A stretch of DNA of 64,000 nt, taken from Mycolicibacterium iranicum (GTDB lineage Bacteria > Actinomycetota > Actinomycetes > Mycobacteriales > Mycobacteriaceae). Below the pieces are notes generated by a model. That model was not told the origin of the DNA. It saw only the letters and a list, made by a program, of their open reading frames with translations, and made no database searches. Positions 17,582 to 25,175 of the stretch are shown here, in pieces. The number at the start of each line of letters is the position of its first letter. The first letter of the stretch is position 1. The DNA lies in contig NZ_LWCS01000018.1 in the NCBI RefSeq assembly GCF_001650495.1, forward strand, positions 1 through 64,000. Reading direction: 5' to 3'. Position numbers and translations under genes: made by a program.

Positions 17582-17627
17582 TGCGGAAAACCCGTGCGGA
17601 TTTTGTGATCCGCACGGGTTTTCTGCA
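17582..17627 (+). terminator. Strong stem-loop terminator between the Rv0340-like gene and iniB
   Basis: A 20-base-pair stem with one G-U pair: AAAACCCGTGCGGAT at 17587-17601 pairs with ATCCGCACGGGTTTT at 17608-17622, extended by flanking TGCGG/CTGCA. The loop is six bases, and TTTT lies within the right arm. It starts 12 bases after the upstream stop codon. Confidence 0.85.
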
Positions 17628-17660
17628 TGTGAGCTGCGGAAAGCCCGAACCCCCGGAATA

Positions 17661-17698
17661 CCCCTAATCCCCTAATGGAGGCCCGCCGGGATCCCTAG
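17661..17698. promoter_or_regulatory. CCCCTAA/CCCTAG repeat array upstream of iniB
   Basis: CCCCTAA at 17661-17667, CCCCTAA at 17669-17675 and TCCCTAG at 17692-17698 repeat the word found upstream of the preceding ini gene. Downstream lies GC-rich dyad sequence (CCCCGATGGGG) and a candidate -10 TAGATT near 17753. Together they mark the iniB promoter, known in other mycobacteria to respond to cell-wall inhibitors. Confidence 0.55.
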
Positions 17699-17819
17699 CA
17701 AGCCCCGATGGGGATTGGGATCGAACCCCGTTTCGGGTGTCTGTCGACATCCATAGATTGATTTTCAGACGCCGGGAGGAACCGGCGAGCAGACCCACAT
17801 CAAACGGAAAGGCACTTCA

Positions 17820-18866
17820 ATGAACACTCTCATCGACTTCATCCTCGACCTGTTCCGCAGCCCCGCAGCGGCCCAGTCCTTCGTCATCGATCCAGACGGC
17901 GCCCTGCGTGACGCGGGCCTGCCGAATGTGACCGCTGCACAACTCGCGTCGGTGGCCGCGACCGCCGCCCCCGCGGGCTACGCGCTCGGCGGCGGCGACC
18001 CGGTTGTCGGCCTGCAGCGCGCGGTCGCCGATCACCACCAGCTCGCGTCGAACTTCGCCTCGCCGTTCTCCCCGCAGACGTCCTACGCGCCGACCTTCGC
18101 CCCCAACACCAACACCGATCTGCTCAGCGGCAACAACGTCCCCGTGGCCAGCCCGGTCCAGGACGCCGGCGCCAACGCGCAGAACGGCGCGTTCAACCTC
18201 GGCTTCGGCGACATCACCTTCGGCGACAAGACCAGCAACACCGCCACCGACGGCGGCGTCGTGGTCGACGGCGAGAACGAGGGTGACATCGTCAGCGGCG
18301 ACGGCGCCGCACTCGGCGACGGCAACACCATGAACAACGGCGACATCCTCGCGGGCTCGGGCTCCAACGTGGTGGTCGGCAAGGACAACGAGGTCGAGGA
18401 CAACTCGCAGACCGCCGGCGGCGACCTGATCGCCGACAACGAGGCTCCCGTGCTCAACGACGTCGACACCAGCGGCGGCAACGGCGGCGGCGCCGACGGC
18501 GGCGGCAGCCTGCTGGGCATCGGCTCCGGCAACGCGGCCGGCGGTTCCGGCGGCAACGGCGGCGGCATCATCATCACCGACACCGACGTCAACACCGGCA
18601 CCCAGATCGACGGCAACATCGGCAGCGACAACACCGAGGACAACTCGGTCAACACCGCGGTCGAGACCGACATCGACGCGTCCACCGAAACTTCGGTGGA
18701 GGACAATTCGAGCAGCTACGAGTCCAACATCGGCTCGGGCAACGAGACCGACCTGTTCTCGGACAACGTCACCGGTATCGAGACGGACATCGCCTCCAAC
18801 AACCCGGTCGGCAATGACGTTGCGTCGAACAACGCCACCGATAACGACCTCGTGGACGCCTTCTGA
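17820..18866 (+). CDS. iniB: IniB, isoniazid-inducible protein (Asn/Asp/Gly-rich form)
   Basis: 348 aa. Residues 1-55 (MNTLIDFILDLFRSPAAAQS, later LPNVTAAQLASVAATAAP) match the conserved IniB N-terminal domain. The remainder is highly acidic low-complexity sequence rich in Asn, Asp, Gly and Ser (GDIVSGDGAALGDGNTMNNG, then NVVVGKDNEVEDN). Alternating small and turn residues could form a beta-solenoid. In M. tuberculosis this region is Gly/Ala-rich instead, so the body has diverged while the N-domain is kept. No signal peptide is visible. AAAGG precedes the ATG. First gene of the iniBAC order. Confidence 0.88.
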   Translation: MNTLIDFILDLFRSPAAAQSFVIDPDGALRDAGLPNVTAAQLASVAATAAPAGYALGGGDPVVGLQRAVADHHQLASNFASPFSPQTSYAPTFAPNTNTDLLSGNNVPVASPVQDAGANAQNGAFNLGFGDITFGDKTSNTATDGGVVVDGENEGDIVSGDGAALGDGNTMNNGDILAGSGSNVVVGKDNEVEDNSQTAGGDLIADNEAPVLNDVDTSGGNGGGADGGGSLLGIGSGNAAGGSGGNGGGIIITDTDVNTGTQIDGNIGSDNTEDNSVNTAVETDIDASTETSVEDNSSSYESNIGSGNETDLFSDNVTGIETDIASNNPVGNDVASNNATDNDLVDAF

Positions 18867-18958
18867 TCCACGCGACACCAGGCTGCTGGCGGGGACCGCT
18901 CATGGTTCCCGCCAGTCGTCGCGCCTACCTTTGAGTGACGCCGGACAAGAGGAACGAC

Positions 18959-20794
18959 ATGACGCCACCGCACGACCCCAAGAAGGTCGTCCTCGAGCTC
19001 GTCGACCACACCAGGAAGATCGCCGACACCCACGAACGCGGCGACCTGGTGGCGCGGTTGACGCACGCCGAGAAGCGAATCAACGATCCGCAGATCCGCG
19101 TGGTGATCGCCGGTCAGCTCAAGCAGGGCAAGAGCCAACTGCTCAACTCACTGCTGAACATGCCCGTCGCCCGCGTCGGCGACGACGAGTCGACAGTGGT
19201 CGCCACGGTGGTGTCCTACGGCGAGCAGGCGTCCGCGCGACTGGTGGTGGCACGACCCGACGGCGAAGAACCCGAACTCATCGAGATCCCCGTCGCCGAC
19301 CTGCGCAACGACCTGCGCCGCGCCCCTCAGGCTGGCGGCCGCGAAGTCCTTCGCGTCGAGGTGACCGCGCCCAGCCCATTGCTCAAGGGTGGTCTCGCGT
19401 TCATCGACACCCCCGGGGTCGGCGGTCACGGGCAGCCGCATCTGTCCGCGACGCTGGGCCTGCTGCCCGACGCCGATGCGATGCTGATGATCAGCGACAC
19501 CAGTCAGGAGTTCACCGAACCCGAGATGACCTTCATGCGGCAGGCTTTGGAGGTCTGCCCGGTCGCGGTCATCGTCGCAACCAAGACCGACCTCTATCCG
19601 CACTGGCGCCAGGTCGTCGACGCCAACGCCGCGCATCTGCGCCGGGCGGGCTTCACGGCGCCGCTGGTTCCGGTGTCCTCGACGCTGCGCAGCCACGCCG
19701 TGCAGCTCAATGACAAAGAGCTCGACGAGGAATCGAACTTCCCCGCGATCGTGAAGTTTCTGTCCGACGAAGTGCTCAAGCGCCAACAAGACCGGCTGCG
19801 CGACCACGTGGTGGGCGAAATTCGTTCGTCCGCAGAGCATTTGAAATTGGCGGTGGACTCCGAGCTGGCCGCCCTCAACGACCCCCACACCCGCGACAGG
19901 CTGACCGCAGACCTGGAGCGGCGCAAGCAGGAGGCGCAGGACGCGCTGCAGCACACTGCGCTGTGGCAACAGGTGCTCAACGACGGAATCGCCGATCTCA
20001 CCTCCGATGTCGACCACGATCTGCGACAGCGCTTCCGCAACATCACTTTTCACACCGAACGCGTCATCGACGCGGGAGATCCGACGCTGCGCTGGGCCGA
20101 GATCGGCGCCGAACTCGAGGATGCGGTCGCCACAGCGGTCGGAGACAACTTCGTCTGGGCCTACCAACGGGCGGAAGCTCTGGCCGCCGAGGTGGCCAGG
20201 ACCTTCATGGAGGCGGGGCTGGACACGGTGCGGATACCGACGATCGACGCCAGGAGTTTGGGCGCCGACATGGGTGAGTTCCGGTCGCTGGCACAACTGG
20301 AGGCCAAGCCACTGAAGTTGGGGCACAAGGTCGTCACCGGGATGCGCGGCTCTTACGGCGGCGTGCTGATGTTCGGCATGCTGACGTCGTTCGCCGGGCT
20401 CGGCATGTTCAACCCGCTGTCGCTGGGCGCCGGTTTCATCCTCGGACGCAAGGCCTACAAGGAGGACATGGAAAACCGGATGCTGCGGGTACGCAACGAC
20501 GCGAAGACCAACGTGCGCCGATTCGTCGACGAGGTCGCGTTCACGGTCGGCAAGGAATCCCGCGACCGACTTCGCGGTATCCAGCGACAGCTGCGTGACC
20601 ACTATCGCGAGATCGCCAACCAGACCACGCGCTCACTCAACGAGTCGCTGCAGGCCACGCTCGCCGCAGCCAAGGTGGAGGAGGCCGAACGCACCACGCG
20701 AACCAAAGAACTGGAGCGTCAGCTCGACATCCTGCGGCAGGTGATCGATCACGCGGACAAACTCGGCGCAGCCACGGTGACCCCGGCTCACTAG
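18959..20794 (+). CDS. iniA: IniA, bacterial dynamin-like GTPase
   Basis: 611 aa from ATG 18959, preceded by AGAGGA at 18948-18953; an in-frame GTG at 18935 is less likely. GTPase motifs are G1 GQLKQGKS (52-59), G3 DTPG and G4 TKTD. A long helical stalk follows, with a hydrophobic segment (SYGGVLMFGMLTSFAGLG, then FNPLSLGAGFILG) that is the likely lipid-binding tip, and a coiled C terminus. IniA of M. smegmatis is reported to be a dynamin-like protein that remodels membranes. It probably works with IniC, the next gene. Confidence 0.92.
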   Translation: MTPPHDPKKVVLELVDHTRKIADTHERGDLVARLTHAEKRINDPQIRVVIAGQLKQGKSQLLNSLLNMPVARVGDDESTVVATVVSYGEQASARLVVARPDGEEPELIEIPVADLRNDLRRAPQAGGREVLRVEVTAPSPLLKGGLAFIDTPGVGGHGQPHLSATLGLLPDADAMLMISDTSQEFTEPEMTFMRQALEVCPVAVIVATKTDLYPHWRQVVDANAAHLRRAGFTAPLVPVSSTLRSHAVQLNDKELDEESNFPAIVKFLSDEVLKRQQDRLRDHVVGEIRSSAEHLKLAVDSELAALNDPHTRDRLTADLERRKQEAQDALQHTALWQQVLNDGIADLTSDVDHDLRQRFRNITFHTERVIDAGDPTLRWAEIGAELEDAVATAVGDNFVWAYQRAEALAAEVARTFMEAGLDTVRIPTIDARSLGADMGEFRSLAQLEAKPLKLGHKVVTGMRGSYGGVLMFGMLTSFAGLGMFNPLSLGAGFILGRKAYKEDMENRMLRVRNDAKTNVRRFVDEVAFTVGKESRDRLRGIQRQLRDHYREIANQTTRSLNESLQATLAAAKVEEAERTTRTKELERQLDILRQVIDHADKLGAATVTPAH

Positions 20795-20797
20795 GCT
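20792..20797 (+). promoter_or_regulatory. Predicted -10 TAGGCT overlapping the iniA stop codon
   Basis: TAGGCT is followed by exactly six bases and then ATC at 20804, the codon that aligns with the initiator Met of other IniC proteins. The spacing matches the other leaderless starts in this window. Confidence 0.4.
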
Positions 20798-20803
20798 CGG
20801 CTG

Positions 20804-22297
20804 ATCAGTACCAGCGACCAAGTACGAGCGATCCTCGGCGGCACCATCGCCGCCTATCGAAACGACCCCGCATACCGGCAGCGTCCCGACCTGCACGACG
20901 AATTGCAGCGCATCGGGGGACGGTTGAACCAGCCGATACGTATCGCGCTCGCAGGGACTCTCAAAGCAGGTAAGTCCACGTTGGTCAATGCGCTGGTCGG
21001 GGACACCATCGCTCCCACAGACGCCACCGAGGCGACCCGCATCGTCACATGGTTCAGGCACGGTCCGACACCGAAGGTGACGGCCAACCATCGGAGCGGC
21101 CGTCGTTCCAACGTGCCGATCGCGCGCGACCTCTACGACGGCGGCTTGACGTTCGACTTCGCCCAACTGGACCCCGACGACGTCCTCGATCTCGACGTCG
21201 AATGGCCGGCCGCGGAACTGGTCGACGCGACGATCATCGACACCCCGGGCACGTCGTCGCTGTCGAGTGACGTGTCGGCCCGCACGCTGAGGCTGCTGGT
21301 GCCCGACGACGGGGTTCCGCGGGTGGACGCGGTGGTGTTCCTGTTGCGGACACTCAACGCCGCGGATACGGCGCTGCTCAAACAGATCGGGGAGCTGGTC
21401 GGCGGATCGTCCGGCGCGCTCGGGGTTATCGGGGTGGCTTCCCGCGCAGACGAGATCGGGGCTGGCCGCATCGACGCGATGATGTCGGCCAGGGACGTCG
21501 CGCAGCGGTTCACCGCGGAGATGGAGCGGACCGGCATCTGCCAAGCCGTCGTCCCCGTGTCGGGATTACTCGCGCTCACCGCCCGCACGCTGCGGCAGCG
21601 CGAGTTCGTTGCCCTGGAAAGGCTCGCCGGCGTGGACCCCGCTGACCTCGCCAGGGCGATGCTCTCGGTCGACCGGTTCGTTCGCGAAGACACCGCACTG
21701 CCCGTGGACGCCGCGACCCGCGCCGCACTGCTGGACCGGTTCGGCATGTTCGGTATCCGCATTTCAATCGCGGTGCTGCGATCCGGTGTCGGTGACTCCG
21801 TGGCGTTGGCGCAGGAACTTCTCGAGCGCAGTGGTCTGGTCGCGCTGCGTGACGTCATCGACCAGCAGTTCGCGCAACGCTCCGATCTGCTCAAGGCGCA
21901 CACCGCGCTGTTGTCGCTGCGGCAGTTCGTGCAAAGAAATCCCGGATACGCAACCCCGCAGATCCTCGCCGACATCGACCCGCTGCTGGCGGACACGCAC
22001 GCCTTCGAAGAACTGCGACTGCTCAGCCAGCTGCGGTCCCGCCCGACCACCCTCAACGACGACGAGATGGCCTCGCTGCGACGGCTGATTGGCGGCTCCG
22101 GCACCGATGTCGCCAGTCGGCTCGGGCTCGCTTCCGGCGACGACATCGACGGCCCACGCGCCGCCTTCGCCGCAGCTCAGCGCTGGCGCCGCCGAGCCGA
22201 GCACCCCCTCAACGACCCGTTCACGGCCCGCGCCTGCCGGGCCGCGGTGCGCAGCGCGGAGGCGATCGTCGCGGAGTACGCGCGTCTGGGGCGCTGA
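20804..22297 (+). CDS. iniC: IniC, dynamin-like GTPase, with an ATC in place of the expected start
   Basis: About 497 aa. G1 is GTLKAGKS (51-58), the switch region is APTDATEATRIVTW, and G3 is DTPGTSSL. The first usual start codon (TTG 20903) would remove 33 residues (ISTSDQVRAILGGTIAAYR and onward) that match the start of IniC elsewhere (MSTSD in M. tuberculosis as I recall). No ATG, GTG or TTG exists between the iniA stop and 20903 in this frame. The codon aligned with Met is ATC at 20804; CTG at 20801 is the alternative. Either a rare start codon, a mutation or a base-call error explains this. It shares the DTPG GTPase fold with IniA and probably pairs with it. Confidence 0.85.
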   Translation: MSTSDQVRAILGGTIAAYRNDPAYRQRPDLHDELQRIGGRLNQPIRIALAGTLKAGKSTLVNALVGDTIAPTDATEATRIVTWFRHGPTPKVTANHRSGRRSNVPIARDLYDGGLTFDFAQLDPDDVLDLDVEWPAAELVDATIIDTPGTSSLSSDVSARTLRLLVPDDGVPRVDAVVFLLRTLNAADTALLKQIGELVGGSSGALGVIGVASRADEIGAGRIDAMMSARDVAQRFTAEMERTGICQAVVPVSGLLALTARTLRQREFVALERLAGVDPADLARAMLSVDRFVREDTALPVDAATRAALLDRFGMFGIRISIAVLRSGVGDSVALAQELLERSGLVALRDVIDQQFAQRSDLLKAHTALLSLRQFVQRNPGYATPQILADIDPLLADTHAFEELRLLSQLRSRPTTLNDDEMASLRRLIGGSGTDVASRLGLASGDDIDGPRAAFAAAQRWRRRAEHPLNDPFTARACRAAVRSAEAIVAEYARLGR

Positions 22298-22334
22298 CGC
22301 TTAACGTTTCGGGCTCACCGAACGACATAGAGGC

Positions 22335-24140
22335 ATGCGCAATTCACTAGGCATCTCGCTGGGCACAGCGAATCTGATTGCGGTCGCTGATGGGCGGCCT
22401 ACGGTACGGCCGTCGGTTGTGACCACGACCTCCGGTGTGACGGTGACCGGCTTCGTCGAGCGCATCGGCGATCCCGTCCCACTGGTGCTCGCCGACCACT
22501 CGGTGCACCGCCCCGAAGCGTTGGCCGCGGCGGCGATCGAGGACCTGACTCGAACGGTTCGCCCACACCGGCGGCCCGACGTCTCCGCGGTCGCCGTCCC
22601 CGCACACTGGCCGGACCCGGTCGTCGCGGCGCTGCGTGCCGCCATTCCACACCTGACCGTGGTCTCGGATGCGGCGGCAGCGCTCGCCGCGCTGCAGGCC
22701 GGCCCCGGACTGCCGGCGCACGGCGTCGTGGCCCTGTGCGACTTCGGTGCCTCGGCAAGCAGTATCACCCTCGTCGATGCCGGTGCCGGCTTCGGTGCCA
22801 TCGGGGAGACGATCCGGGTGGAGGGCTTCTCCGGAGATCTCGTCGACCGCGCGGTGCTCCAACATGTGCTTGCCGGTATCGATGCCGAGCCCGCGGGCAC
22901 GGCAGGGGTTGCGGCGCTCCATGATCTCCGCGATCAGTGTCGGACGGCCAAGGAGCGGTTGTCACTGGACACCGCAACCGGTTTCGTCAGTGGCGGGGCC
23001 ACAGTGCGGGTGACGCGACCGGAGATCGTAGAGCTGATCGCCGGTCCGCTGGACCATTTCGTCGAGGTGTTGGTGAGCACGCTGTATCGCCACGGAGTGG
23101 CCCCTGCGCAGCTCTCGGCGATCGCGACTGTCGGCGGCGGAGCGCGCATACCGCTTGTCACACAGCGGCTTTCCGAAGCGCTGCGCCGCCCGGTCATCAC
23201 CGTCCCGCATGCTCAGGCCGCGGCGGCGACCGGTGCCGAGTTGATGGCGCTGCGTGCCGGTGAGTACGAGGGGCACACGATGCTTGCCCCTGCCGGTGCT
23301 CCGCTCACGACGGCTCAGGCGACGATGGCGGCAGCAGTGCCGCAGCTCGCATGGTCCGAGGAGACTGTCGACCTGTCGGCCCCCGAGGCAGACTTCGTGT
23401 ACGACACCGCGTACGCCCGACCTGATGTCCACTTCGAACCCGGGCCCGATGCCGTCGATCTCGAGCCGTTGGCGTGGTATCGGCGGCCAGGCGTATTGTT
23501 CGGCATCGCAGCATGTTTCGCTGCGTTGGCGACGACGGGATTGGTTCTGACGTCGCATGTCGGCCCGGCAGGCCCGGCGGAAGCGGGCGCATCGAACATC
23601 GCGACGCCGGTCGCGACCAAGCCGGTGGAGGCGCCGGTCGCGGAGTCTGAGCCGCCGCCGCCCGCGGTGGTCTCCGAGACTGTCGTCGCAAACGCCCCGG
23701 CGCCGCGCACGGCTCAGGCAGCTCCCCAGCCACCGCAGCGGGTGGTGACCAAGCAGGCTGCGCCGCAGCCCGTTCCGTTGCCGGCGGCGCCGCCGCCTGC
23801 CGCTCCGTCGCCGAGCCCGTCGCCGAGCCCGAGCCCCACGCCGAGCCCGTCGCAGACTCCCGAACCCGAACCCGAACCTGAGCCGCAGCCCGAACCTGAA
23901 CCTGAGCCTGAGCCTGAGCCGCAGCCGCAGCCGGAGCCGGAGCCGCAGCCCGAGCCGGAACCGCAGCCCGAGCCGGAACCGCAGCCCGAACCGGAACCGC
24001 AGCCCGAACCGGAACCGCAGCCCGAGCCGTCCCAAGAGCAACAGCCGAACCCGGTACCAGAAGAGGCGCCTCAGCCCGAGGTGGTCGAGCCCTCGGCTCC
24101 CGTCGAGGAGTGCGTGCCGACCCCGGAGCTCACCTGCTGA
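22335..24140 (+). CDS. Membrane-anchored Hsp70-fold protein with exported Pro/Glu-rich tail (paralog 2)
   Basis: 601 aa. The ATPase fold spans residues 1-305: phosphate-1 [14 protein letters not shown], phosphate-2 [16 protein letters not shown], adenosine motif [19 protein letters not shown]. It lacks an Hsp70 substrate-binding domain. A linker with LAWSEE, the motif LAWYRRP and a membrane helix (386-406) precede a tail of Pro-rich and PEPEPQ repeats ending in [10 protein letters not shown]. Closely related to the 15034-16848 protein, including [11 protein letters not shown] and CRTAKERLS. The two paralogs flank iniBAC, one on each side. Two C-terminal cysteines in the exported tail could form a disulfide. 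Role unknown. Confidence 0.8.
   Translation: MRNSLGISLGTANLIAVADGRPTVRPSVVTTTSGVTVTGFVERIGDPVPLVLADHSVHRPEALAAAAIEDLTRTVRPHRRPDVSAVAVPAHWPDPVVAALRAAIPHLTVVSDAAAALAALQAGPGLPAHGVVALCDFGASASSITLVDAGAGFGAIGETIRVEGFSGDLVDRAVLQHVLAGIDAEPAGTAGVAALHDLRDQCRTAKERLSLDTATGFVSGGATVRVTRPEIVELIAGPLDHFVEVLVSTLYRHGVAPAQLSAIATVGGGARIPLVTQRLSEALRRPVITVPHAQAAAATGAELMALRAGEYEGHTMLAPAGAPLTTAQATMAAAVPQLAWSEETVDLSAPEADFVYDTAYARPDVHFEPGPDAVDLEPLAWYRRPGVLFGIAACFAALATTGLVLTSHVGPAGPAEAGASNIATPVATKPVEAPVAESEPPPPAVVSETVVANAPAPRTAQAAPQPPQRVVTKQAAPQPVPLPAAPPPAAPSPSPSPSPSPTPSPSQTPEPEPEPEPQPEPEPEPEPEPQPQPEPEPQPEPEPQPEPEPQPEPEPQPEPEPQPEPSQEQQPNPVPEEAPQPEVVEPSAPVEECVPTPELTC
23946..24029 (+). repeat. 18-base tandem repeat coding for the PEPEPQ tail
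   Basis: About 4.7 near-identical copies of CAGCCCGAGCCGGAACCG, starting at 23946, 23964, 23982, 24000 and 24018 (last partial). The only changes are G/A at one position. It encodes QPEPEP units, and degenerate copies extend upstream to about 23860. Copy number is likely to vary by slippage. Confidence 0.9.
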
Positions 24141-24656
24141 TCAGGGCGTCTGCTCGGCCGGCGGTGGCTCGGTGACCGTCTCGGTCTGAGTCTCCGTCTG
24201 CGTGACGGTGCTCGTGCTGGTGCTGACCGAGGTGCTCGGCGTCGTCGTCGTGGTCGTCGTGGTCGTCGTGGTGGTGGTCGGCGGCGTTGTGGTGGTGGTC
24301 GTGGTGGTCGGTGTCGTCGACGGCGGGGTCGTCTCGCTCGCTGTTTCGGTGTCGGTCACCGTCGCGGGAGGCACCGCCGACGCAGACGTCGACGTCAGCG
24401 GGGTCAGGGGTGTGGTCGACGTCGTCTCGGAACCCGAGTCGCCGGTGATGGCCTTGGCCAGTCCGAACACCACCAGTGCGATCAGGACCGCGCCGATCGC
24501 GCCGAAGGCCACCAGCGAAGCGGGTTTGCGGAACCAGGGCGTCTCCGGCTCGGCGGCCGGCGGCTGGTCGTACTCGCCGTATCCGTAGTTGCTGAGCTGA
24601 GTCGGCTCGTCTTCGGAGTAGTAGTTCTGGTCGTCGGAATCGCCGTATCGCGCCAC
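24141..24656 (-). CDS. Single-pass membrane protein with Thr-rich exported tail
   Basis: 171 aa, unrecognised family. A Tyr/Asp-rich N terminus (DDQNYYSEDEPTQLSNYGYG) leads to PWFRKP, then one membrane helix (VAFGAIGAVLIALVVFGLA) and a Thr/Pro/Ser tail with a 13-residue Thr run and TETQTETVTEPPP. The juxtamembrane W-[YF]-[KR]-x-P motif and tail match the two Hsp70-like proteins, but there is no ATPase domain. The stop codon abuts the stop of the Hsp70-like gene. Predicted cytoplasmic N terminus and external tail. Function unknown. Confidence 0.7.
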   Translation of the reverse strand: MARYGDSDDQNYYSEDEPTQLSNYGYGEYDQPPAAEPETPWFRKPASLVAFGAIGAVLIALVVFGLAKAITGDSGSETTSTTPLTPLTSTSASAVPPATVTDTETASETTPPSTTPTTTTTTTTPPTTTTTTTTTTTTTPSTSVSTSTSTVTQTETQTETVTEPPPAEQTP

Positions 24657-24682
24657 GGAGACCGAGACTACGCGCTCAGTTC

Positions 24683-25141
24683 CTACGTTCCGGGGTACAG
24701 CGTGCGTGTCACGTTGGTGCGCGGACGGTTGCGGGTCGTCTCCTCTGCCTCGCTCTCATCCCCCTCGTCGTCCTCGTTCGCATCCGTCTCCCGAGTGCGT
24801 GGCGGACGCGTACTCGGCCTCGTCGTCGTCTCCGACGTCGTCACTGTCTCGCCCGGGTTGATGTCGCTGGTGACGGGCGGGCTGGTGCTTGTGATGGTGC
24901 CGGGCGTCGTCGACGTCTCGGATCGCGTCGCGCTGGCCGAGGACGCCGGCGGCGGGATGTAGTTCAGCGGAGCCTGCTCCGGCTCGCTGAACTGCCGTGC
25001 CACATAGGAGATCAGCATGACGACCAACGCGATCGCCAGAAGCCCTGCCACGCTGGCCCCGAGCAGGGTCGTCGTCCTGTTGTGCCACTCGACGGGCGGC
25101 TCTTCCCGACCCTCATCGTCGTCCCGTCGGTTCACGGGCAC
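24683..25141 (-). CDS. Single-pass membrane protein with Thr/Glu-rich exported tail
   Basis: About 152 aa from GTG 25141 (VPVNRRDDDEG); GTG 25135 is the alternative, and the long upstream extension is Arg/Ser-rich noise. VEWHNRTTTLLGAS leads into one membrane helix (SVAGLLAIALVVMLISYVA), then a Pro/Ser/Thr region and an acidic stretch (ETDANEDDEGDESEAEE) ending RTLYPGT. It lies 26 bases upstream of the preceding minus-strand gene and probably shares a transcript with it. Same architecture, so likely the same exported-tail set. Function unknown. Confidence 0.6.
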   Translation of the reverse strand: MPVNRRDDDEGREEPPVEWHNRTTTLLGASVAGLLAIALVVMLISYVARQFSEPEQAPLNYIPPPASSASATRSETSTTPGTITSTSPPVTSDINPGETVTTSETTTRPSTRPPRTRETDANEDDEGDESEAEETTRNRPRTNVTRTLYPGT

Positions 25142-25175
25142 CGATAGTAGCCGTGACCTGGGCTGGCGTGCCTGA

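Noticed and set aside
17817..18878. 353-codon minus-strand frame opposite iniB
   Set aside because: Val/Asp/Gly-rich mirror of the Asn/Asp/Gly-rich iniB codons; no domain, no ribosome site.
23820..24030. CRISPR-like array suggested by regular 18-base units
   Set aside because: Units are contiguous with no spacers and stay in frame as PEPEPQ codons; no cas genes nearby.
24202..24588. Plus-strand 128-codon Val-rich frame opposite the Thr-rich tail gene
   Set aside because: Poly-Val is the direct reverse reading of the Thr codon tract; the minus-strand frame has a membrane helix and coherent architecture.
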